Part shown: one piece after another, positions 57,276 through 64,000 of the stretch
Numbering within the stretch: position 1 is the first letter of the stretch
Layout: each line of letters begins with the position of its first letter
Assembly: GCF_022682495.2 (NCBI RefSeq)
Contig: NC_071392.1
Span: forward strand, 74,112,097-74,176,096
Length of the DNA: 64,000 bases
From: Desmodus rotundus
Taxonomy: Eukaryota; Chordata; Mammalia; Chiroptera; Phyllostomidae
Direction: 5' to 3'
Made by a program: the position numbers and the translations under genes
Notes under the pieces: generated by a model
What the model saw: the letters and a program-made list of their open reading frames with translations, nothing else
What the model was told of the DNA's origin: nothing
Databases searched by the model: none

Positions 57276-57440
57276 CCAGGGGTCCTCAGGCCCAGCTGCA
57301 TATGAGAGTCCCCTGCGGAGTGCTTCAGAAATGCTGATGGCTGGGCCCCATCCCAGGCCAACTCAATGTGACCCTCTGGGAGAGTAAGAAAGTTGTAAAA
57401 ACTCCTCAGTTGATCCCACTGTGCAGCCAGGGTGGAGACC
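57276..57440 (+). mobile_element. hAT-Charlie small element (MER5/MER3-like)
   Basis: 'gctgcatatgagagtcccct', 'gaaatgctgatggctgggcc' and 'ccactgtgcagccagggtgg' are wording of the small hAT-Charlie group. It lies in the spacer of the inverted repeat. Confidence 0.5.
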
Positions 57441-57751
57441 TGCTAGAAGGTAAACTGAGATCTGTTTGCCACCACTGTACCCACAGCACCTAGTAGGCAC
57501 ATATCAGATGAACATAGGAGGCATCCGATATGTATTTGGTAATAAATTACTAAATTACCTCAAAATGACCAAAGATTGAGACCAAGTATATTATTATTTA
57601 CTTTGTGTCTTCTGCTTGGAACTAAAGAATGAAGTCAGGTGCAAGATAAATCACAAGATAAGCCTCCCTAAAACTCGACTGTCCCCAAATCCTTGCCGAT
57701 CTCAAAAAGCTACCGGACTTGAAAAATCAAGAAATCCCTGATTGCACCAAT
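57441..57751. other. unassigned spacer DNA
   Basis: An L2/MIR-like trace ('cacagcacctagtaggcac') lies near 57482. The remainder is unrecognised. Confidence 0.3.
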
Positions 57752-57842
57752 GAGCGTTTTTATTCCCATCACTTGACAGATAAATATTTTGGCTCTGAAA
57801 CAGTGAGAGCTGTACCTCATCTCCAGGTTAGTTAGAATCTAG
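57752..57842 (-). repeat. inverted repeat, right arm
   Basis: The 91-base arm ending 'ccaggttagttagaatctag' is complementary to 57124-57208. It abuts a MER5A element on its right. Confidence 0.9.
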
Positions 57843-57989
57843 GGCCCCTGGCAGCATCAGCATCACCAGGGAGCTTATTAGAAATGCAAATTTTTCAGGC
57901 CCCATCCCAGAACAACAGAATCAGAATGTGCATTTTAACAAGATCCCCTGTCATTCACAAGCACCTTAGAGTTTGAGAATCACCTGTCC
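57843..57989 (+). mobile_element. MER5A (hAT-Charlie)
   Basis: 'cagcatcagcatcaccaggg', 'ttagaaatgcaaatttttca', 'cattttaacaagatcccctg' and 'agagtttgagaatcacctg' are in MER5A order. Confidence 0.9.
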
Positions 57990-59499
57990 AACCCAAAACC
58001 TGAGAAGTTGTGGGAGAGAATCAGCTGGCTCCACTGGGAGGGGCCTCTGCCTGGGAGAGTGGAGCAAGGGAAGAGAACCTCAGGTGAAGTTGGGGGAGAG
58101 GGTGGAACCATATCTAGAGGCCAAATTGCAGAGCTTCCTCACCTACACAAAACCCCCACAGCAGCTAAGGACCTGAATCCTTAACATCTCAAATGTAAGC
58201 CCTGAGCTTGAAAGACAAATTAGCAGGCAAACAGACACAGCCCAGGAAAATAACCTATAGATACCACGGAGTATTTATTTTTACTTCCTGAATAATCTGG
58301 GTGAAGACAGGGCCATCAACAAGTTCTGTCATACTGAGATGGATCAAAGAATGTGGCCCTGTCTCTAAATCACCCAGTGGCTGAGGCAAGCTCTGGGATC
58401 TGCTCAGGAAAACAGAGTGGGTGGGCCTCCCTGCTCCCCCTCCCACGTGGTAAGATTTTGTGATTCCCACATGACGTCCACTGTGCTGGGCAATCCCCTC
58501 ATAGACAGCACCAAGATCCCTTGGAAACCCTCGCTTGCCTCCCCTCAACCCCCAGGAGGTTAGTTAGCATGTCAGCATCCTCATCAGCATCTGCTTTGGT
58601 GACTATTATTTTCATCATGTACTTCAGCCTCCTATGGGTTTGCAGGTGGAAAGGGGCGGCAGAGCCTTTTGTATAGCAGGGAAACTTATACCCGTGAAGA
58701 GTGATTTTTTTTTCTTTTGCAAATTCTAGATACCTGATGCACCCCTTTATGCAGTTTTCTCCAGATTCCGGCATCACCTACGCCTCCTTTCTTGCTGACA
58801 CCACCAGAAGTTCACGGAGAACAGCTCCCAAACCCGGGTGAACATCAAGGGAAGGAAGAGCTAAGACCTCAACTCACTCCATCCTAAGCATCTCCACCCT
58901 CAGCGTAACACAGCTACATAGGCACAGAAACACCAGAATGGGAGATCTCAGCTAGAAACCGTTGAAACAATTATGCTTTGCCCTTGACAAAATTGCTTAA
59001 TCTATTTTCTTCTTTACAACCTCATACCCAGAAAACATTTTTCATTCCCAGGCCATGGCTTGAGGCAGTTTTTGCATTCTGCATCAGGAGGAAATTGATT
59101 AATGTGAATGTTTTAGCTGTGGTTGTTGTTTGTGTATAAACTTTTGTTAAAACAAGTACGGCCGAATAAATGACCTTTATGTAGACACCTATTAAGGCAC
59201 TAAAAGGCTTGGCTACATTCATCTGAGACGCATACACATAAGGAGTGGAACAATGAGGGGATCAGCAGCTGCAAGGGGCTGAATTGAATTCTTCAACAAT
59301 AGAAAAGTTTTTCAGACCCAAATACCAGCAATCAAAGAGAATTTTTGCAGATAATCCGAGAGAAAGAAAATAATAAAATTTAAAAAAAAATGCTAGCCAA
59401 CTCCACACCAGTCAGCATAAGGTTGCCATCTGAAACATGTCAGCTTAAGAGCAGACCCAACCACCATTCTTTTGCCCAACTGCAGTTTTCAGAACTGTT
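57990..59499. other. unassigned repeat-poor DNA
   Basis: Minus frames at 58255-58548 (97 codons) and 58499-58777 (92 codons) overlap in different phases and match no family I know. No named repeat is seen. Confidence 0.3.
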
Positions 59500-60900
59500 T
59501 CCCCAAATAATCCCAGATGGCATGCCACAAAATTTCAATTCATTTTAAAAGCTTTCTTTGCTGTTATTATGTGATTGAAAGTGCAAAAGCAAGTTGCCAT
59601 TCTCATGGCACTATTTGCATTGGCTATTATCCCCTAAAATCCCCTTTAAACAGCTACATTGTCAGCCCAAAGGCCTCATTTAGAACTACAAAAAAAGCCC
59701 AGATTAATTCGATCAAAGAAAGAGCCAAGTACAAAATGCACTTTTCAAACTGTATCAGAGTGGGTTCGCTTTACAGATCGCTTCGGGGCAAGAACCGCAG
59801 GGGGAAAAAAAGCCCCGAAATAAAGCTTGGTTATGAAGCGAAATAACTAGGTTTGGCGCCTTCTCTGATTTGTTTGAGCACCTCAAGGCGAAATCTCCAA
59901 TTAAAAATTCTTAGAGGGAAATATATTTAAATATAAATGCTGAAACAGACCCCCACAAACGGCAGCATCGCATTCGTAGCCTTGGCTCTCCGCCACCATT
60001 CTTAGGAGGCAGTTTGAAGCCTGGCGCGGGTAACCTGGTTAGCGGTAGGCATTTCTGAAGTCGCAAACACTGCATTAAGCCAACGGAGCTGGCACTGGGA
60101 AACAGTTATATCCGACTTTTTTCACCCCATCCCCACAGGAAATGTTTTTAAGTTACCACAAGGAAATAAATTGCTGGAAAACAAAAGAAAACGGTGGTGA
60201 CAGCATTTCTTGGCACAAAATGAAACAAACTAAGATTCAGGTCGAACTCCGAGTGACAAACAGGCTGCCCACCTTCTACAGGCAGGCTGACTGGGCTGTT
60301 ACGGGTCGCGGGGTTTGCTGGTTTGTTTTAGTCTCACCTGGGGGTCTGGAGGTGGGGGAGAAAGCTGGGGTGAGCCAGGCTGGAGTTTGGGTTTCTTAGG
60401 GACGCTCCATTAGTTTCCTACGCAGGGTGAGCAGCATCTGTTTCCGCTGGAGACGGTGCAGCCGGCGTGGCAGCCGCCAGCTCCCTCCCTCTGCCCGAAG
60501 CTGTTCCCTTCAGCAGTGGCTTTTGTGCGCTGAGAACATTTTATCCCTCAGTAAACGGCTGCACAAAGGTAGGGCTACAGGACGTGTGCGGCAAGATGTG
60601 CAATTGCCGCCTCTTCAGGGACGGAGCAGGACCAGGAGGGCCCTGGAAACACAGGCAGCTGCAACAAATGTAAAAGTCATTTGCAGGAGGGAGCACCAGG
60701 GACGGTTTCAGCCGGTGGCTTCAGTCTTTGGCTCTGGGGAGCGGATGAACTCAAAGTCCTGGGCTGTCTGCTGTTCCCCAAACCCACCCCGGAAACAAAA
60801 GAACATCATGCTGCGCTAATCGCATCACATACTATGTTTCGAAAGAGCACACTCGCCGTGAAACACTGGTCCTGAACTTCTTGGTCACATGCTTAGTTGG
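59500..60900. promoter_or_regulatory. repeat-free, CpG-richer block: candidate regulatory region
   Basis: In this window the block is unusual. It has no recognisable repeat over 1.4 kb and visibly more CpG than its surroundings (e.g. 59765-59880, 59960-60060 and 60420-60620, with 'gccggcgtggcagccgcc'). It also contains a perfect POU octamer 'atttgcat' near 59607 and a TCF-like 'gatcaaag' near 59710. This fits an enhancer or a weak CpG promoter of a non-coding transcript. Overlapping plus frames at 60427-60819 have no family resemblance and no codon-like character, so I do not call them genes. Confidence 0.3.
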
Positions 60901-61719
60901 AAATGCACAGGGTTAGTAAGTTACGCAAATTGCTCAAATTGCACCCTCAACAACCAAAGCCTCATGATCATCCCAGGAATTATCTAGAGAGTTATCTAGA
61001 GAAAACAAATACAGATAGGAAACTGCAAATTGGAAATGCCACCCCACCCCCATTCCTGAAATCAGGAAGACAAAGAAAGAAGTAAATATCCAGGAGAGGG
61101 AATATAAAATCGAACTGTTTTTAGTGAAGGAGACATTCAGTTTTAGCCCAAGTCTTCTAAACAAAGTATCTGCAGTCTTTCCCTGATGGCCCTAACTTTT
61201 AACTACAGCAGCACAGTATAAATAAAAAGGGTGTTTTGTTTTGTTTTTGTTTTGAGATCTGTATAAAGTTCCTGTAATTCTGCAAATTGAAACCCATAAA
61301 GGAAAGGGGAAAGACAACTGCATCTATTATTGATTCATTATGGGACAAACGATGTCACTGCGAGAAAACATATCCAGTCCTTTATTTCTAATGGAATTTC
61401 AACAGACTCTTCACTGAGATGGGAATGTCTCCTGTGACTTTACGTAGGTCGCACGGGAACCCTAAATGAAAAGACAATTATTTCCCTTTGAGAGTAAATA
61501 TTTGTTGGATAATGAGTCAAGAATATGACAAGCAAAATAAGACAGGAAGATCAGCTCCTTCATTGTTACCACCACTGCCAGGACTCCCAGACCTGTGGGG
61601 TTCCCACCGAGACTCACTGGGGACATGGTTTAAGGCAAATCCTTTCATGTTTGTTTGTTTGTTTAGGGAGCAGGGGAACGAGGGAAGCATATTACATGGT
61701 GTACTGTAAGAGTCCCACT
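60901..61719. other. unassigned repeat-poor DNA
   Basis: No gene or repeat recognised. A T-rich simple stretch ('ttttgttttgtttttgtttt') lies near 61233-61253. Confidence 0.3.
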
Positions 61720-61870
61720 CTGTCAGGAGATCTGCACTCTGGTTCTGGCTCTGATTCTAACCAACAGAATGACCGTGGGCCAGTCACTCTCCCTCTCCAG
61801 ACCTTACTTCTCTCATCTATAAATAAGAAGGCTGGACTAGATGGTTTCCAAGGGCCACCCCAGAAGTAGC
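61720..61870 (+). mobile_element. MIR-family SINE
   Basis: 'gatctgcactctggttctgg', 'gaccgtgggccagtcactct' and 'cttctctcatctataaataa', then 'gctggactagatggtttcca', the ending typical of a MIR subfamily. Confidence 0.75.
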
Positions 61871-62334
61871 ACCAAAGAGCGATGAGAGTGTTTTTCCAAA
61901 GAATGCAGACAATAGTCATGTAACAGTTCCACAATGACTTTCTTACGTTATGTGCCTTCCATGTAACAGAAGAGCTCCGCTGGCACAGGATGGGGCTTGG
62001 AAGGTTTTCTCTGAGCCTCCTAGAGGCTCTGGTCAACTCTCTGCTACACATATGAATTAACTTCAACATGGTCAATTTGAAAATAGCTGTGAAGTTTCTG
62101 CCAGTCAGCTGCACCAATTGATCCCAGCCTGAATCTTCCATAGAAAAGCCTGCTTTACCTATTTGGCATTGGCCCCAAACTGTTAGTCCTCTAGAAACAG
62201 CTGCTATGTTTTTTCTTTAGTTTAACGGGAAAGCAGGTTGCCGTTTCAAAAATTATTTGACAAACATACTTTTTAGGCATTTTGTATTTGCAAAGAGGAA
62301 GTCTGTTTTAGTTATAAATGCTTCCATTACAAGT
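61871..62334. other. unassigned DNA
   Basis: No recognised repeat or gene. A minus frame (61692-62141, 149 codons) extends into the MIR and is not credible as a gene. Confidence 0.3.
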
Positions 62335-63480
62335 TATCCGTGCCTTCAATCAGGAAATATGTACTGAGTGCCTACTTTGCACCAAGCACTGTTCTAGATA
62401 CAGTAAATACAAGGATGAAAAAAGAATGACAAGTTCTCTTTTCCAATAGAGCTCACACTCTAATGGGGGCCAGGGAGAGATAATAAACAAGCAAAAATAA
62501 AATACAGTGGATGCAGAACTGGCCATGCTTATAGATCAGGGAGAAGAGCACTCTGGGCAGAGGGAACATCTGGGGCAAAGTCCTCAAAACCTGGGAGAGA
62601 AGCTAGTGTGGCTAGCAAGCAGTGGTGGAGGGAGTGAGTGGGGTAAGATAAAGTCAGAGAGGTGAGCAGGAGCCAGTCCATGTACATCATTGGATTTTAT
62701 GCAAATTATAGGAGGGAGCATAACAGGAGACTTCTTTTTTAAATATTTTTATTTATTTAAATCTTTTTAAAAAGGCAAAGAGAGAAGGGCAAACAGAGGG
62801 AGAAAGAGAAGGAGAGAAACATGGATGTGAGAGAGAAACAAGGATCGGCTGCCTCTTGCAGAGGCTGCTACTGGGAACCCGCAACCCAGGCATGTGCCCT
62901 GACCAAGAATCGAACCGGAACCTTTTGCTTCCCAGAAGGGCACTCAACCAACAGTCAGGTCTCATATCAGAGAGTTTCAAACATGGTAATAATATGATCT
63001 ACTGTCCATTTTTAAAATATTACTCCTCCTGCTGTGTGAAGAATGGATTCTAGGTGGAGCAAGTGTAGAAGGGAGACCTATTAGGAGGTTGTTATAATAG
63101 TACAAGTACAAGCAAAGGTAAGGCTGGCTTCAATTGGGGAGTTGTAGTGAAGATGGAGAAAAGTGAGCAGAGTCACAGTATGACTTGGAAGGTTTGTCAC
63201 AGGAGCAAATGAGGATAAGTCAAGGAGAGGATGTTAAACTAAGAGAAAGAGAGGAGCAAATGTAACTAATATCAATAGATATTGGAAGTGAGCAACTTGC
63301 TGGGGGAGAAGCAAGTCTAGTGGGGTGGGAGGAATTAAGTGTTCTATTACAGCAACATTAAGTTTGAATAGCCCTATTAAATGTTCCTGTGGCAACATCA
63401 AGTAGCAGTTGGACATGAGTTTGGAGCTTCAGGGAAAGGTCAAGGCTGTAGATGAGATTTATGAGTCATTAGGACAGGGT
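62335..63480 (-). mobile_element. L2 LINE 3' region, antisense, interrupted by VES
   Basis: Long L2 in reverse. The 3' end lies at the left ('tgtactgagtgcctactttg', 'caccaagcactgttctagat'), then 'caatagagctcacactctaa', 'gagcactctgggcagaggga' and 'ggggcaaagtcctcaaaac'. After the SINE come 'ctcctcctgctgtgtgaaga', 'ctattaggaggttgttataa', 'caagtagcagttggacatga' and 'gcttcagggaaaggtcaag'. Collinear over ~900 bases of L2. Confidence 0.75.
62738..62970 (-). mobile_element. VES SINE, antisense, head truncated
   Basis: A-rich/T-rich tail and GA block, then 'ctgcctcttgcagaggctgc', 'catgtgccctgaccaagaat' and a worn B-box region. The last ~20 bases of the tRNA-like head are missing or unrecognisable. 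Confidence 0.85.
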
Positions 63481-64000
63481 AAATGACAGTCATAGTTAAT
63501 AATTCTGATTAAGGCACTTCATCCCAGAGATAAATGGAGTGGAAGCCTTCCAATCCAATTCATCTGGGACCTGTAGTTTGCTTCATAAATCAAATACTTC
63601 TGATGTTCTCCTTTAGAGCTGTTGGGCTCTATTGAATCTAGGGCTTTTGGTCACTTGTTTTAAACCCAGCTGCCACAATCCAACATCCAACAGCACCTCC
63701 CTTTTGTGCCCACATTCTACAACACTCACATCCATCCCCCAGGTTTTTCCTGAGAACCTATCTACTAAGGCAGACCTGCTCAGCTCCCTCATCTGTGGGC
63801 GGAGTCTTTGAATGAAACAAATGGAAGCTGACAGATAAATTCTTCTCCCTTCCATCTCTATATGGACTGTTCTGAAAAAAAAATATCAAAGCCTGTCAGA
63901 AAATGACCTCCCAAGGTTGAGAAATCAGTCATTCTTAAATCCAAGTGTGTCCAGTTGCATGCTCATATTTCTTCACTCTGCCTTCCTACCTCACTCCACC
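63481..64000. other. unassigned DNA to window end
   Basis: No gene or named repeat recognised. Confidence 0.3.

Noticed and set aside
60427..60819. 130-codon plus-strand frame in the CpG-richer block
   Set aside because: Overlaps other frames in the same GC-richer region. Arg/Ser-rich composition reflects base content; no domain or conserved start context.
61692..62141. 149-codon minus-strand frame
   Set aside because: Its C-terminal third is antisense MIR and the rest shows no family resemblance. A chance frame is likelier.

Overview
The window reads as nuclear DNA of a bat, probably Yangochiroptera. It carries eleven copies of a tRNA-derived SINE of the VES type. Each has an A-box-like 'tggctcagtgg', a B-box-like 'ggttcgattcc', a conserved body and a CT-rich 3' part. 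These lie among LINE-1 (L1) and L1-derived 'half-L1' (HAL1) copies and a background of ancient mammalian repeats (MIR, L2, MaLR LTRs, hAT-Charlie, Tigger). Base composition is AT-rich. I found no intact protein-coding gene and no structural RNA gene, and the longest reading frame (215 codons) lies in a retrotransposon leader. The window is best described as intergenic or deep-intronic DNA; the sequence alone cannot say which gene it belongs to.

Layout. 1-12 kb: old L2, L1, MIR, MaLR and hAT fragments with young VES SINEs at 9.5 and 10.9 kb. 12-20 kb: a dense L1/HAL1 block holding an L1 whose 5' part is inverted (13.1-14.3 kb), a HAL1 inserted into that L1 (14.3-16.9 kb), and a second complete HAL1 with target-site duplications (18.1-20.1 kb). 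20-28 kb: LTRs, old L1, and a mariner element with a broken DD34D transposase (24.1-25.4 kb, minus). 29.2-31.4 kb: a fossil autonomous hAT-Charlie interrupted by an antisense L1 and a VES. 32-37 kb: repeat-poor DNA with conserved-looking AT-rich stretches. 37-41.5 kb: an old L1 split by a solo MaLR LTR, then an antisense L1 split by a solo ERV LTR, itself split by an L1 that carries an apparent 3' transduction. 42-49.8 kb: L2, LTR, MaLR and little else. 49.8-52.7 kb: a nested stack of an old L1, three VES and a young L1. 52.7-64 kb: mostly repeat-poor, with a short near-identical inverted repeat at 57.1/57.8 kb, a CpG-richer repeat-free block at 59.5-60.9 kb, and an antisense L2 with a VES inside it near the end.

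How the parts work together. Encoded functions are those of transposable elements. L1 ORF2-type machinery would have mobilised L1, HAL1 (which keeps ORF1 only) and VES (RNA only), consistent with the A-rich tails and 11-16 bp duplications flanking many copies. Every transposase or retrotransposon frame I examined is broken. The host-relevant content is inferred rather than seen: possible regulatory DNA near 33.5-34.0, 48.2-48.6 and 59.5-60.9 kb, and a few exon-like segments that need transcript evidence. Element family names come from recognition of remembered consensus features, not from a database search.
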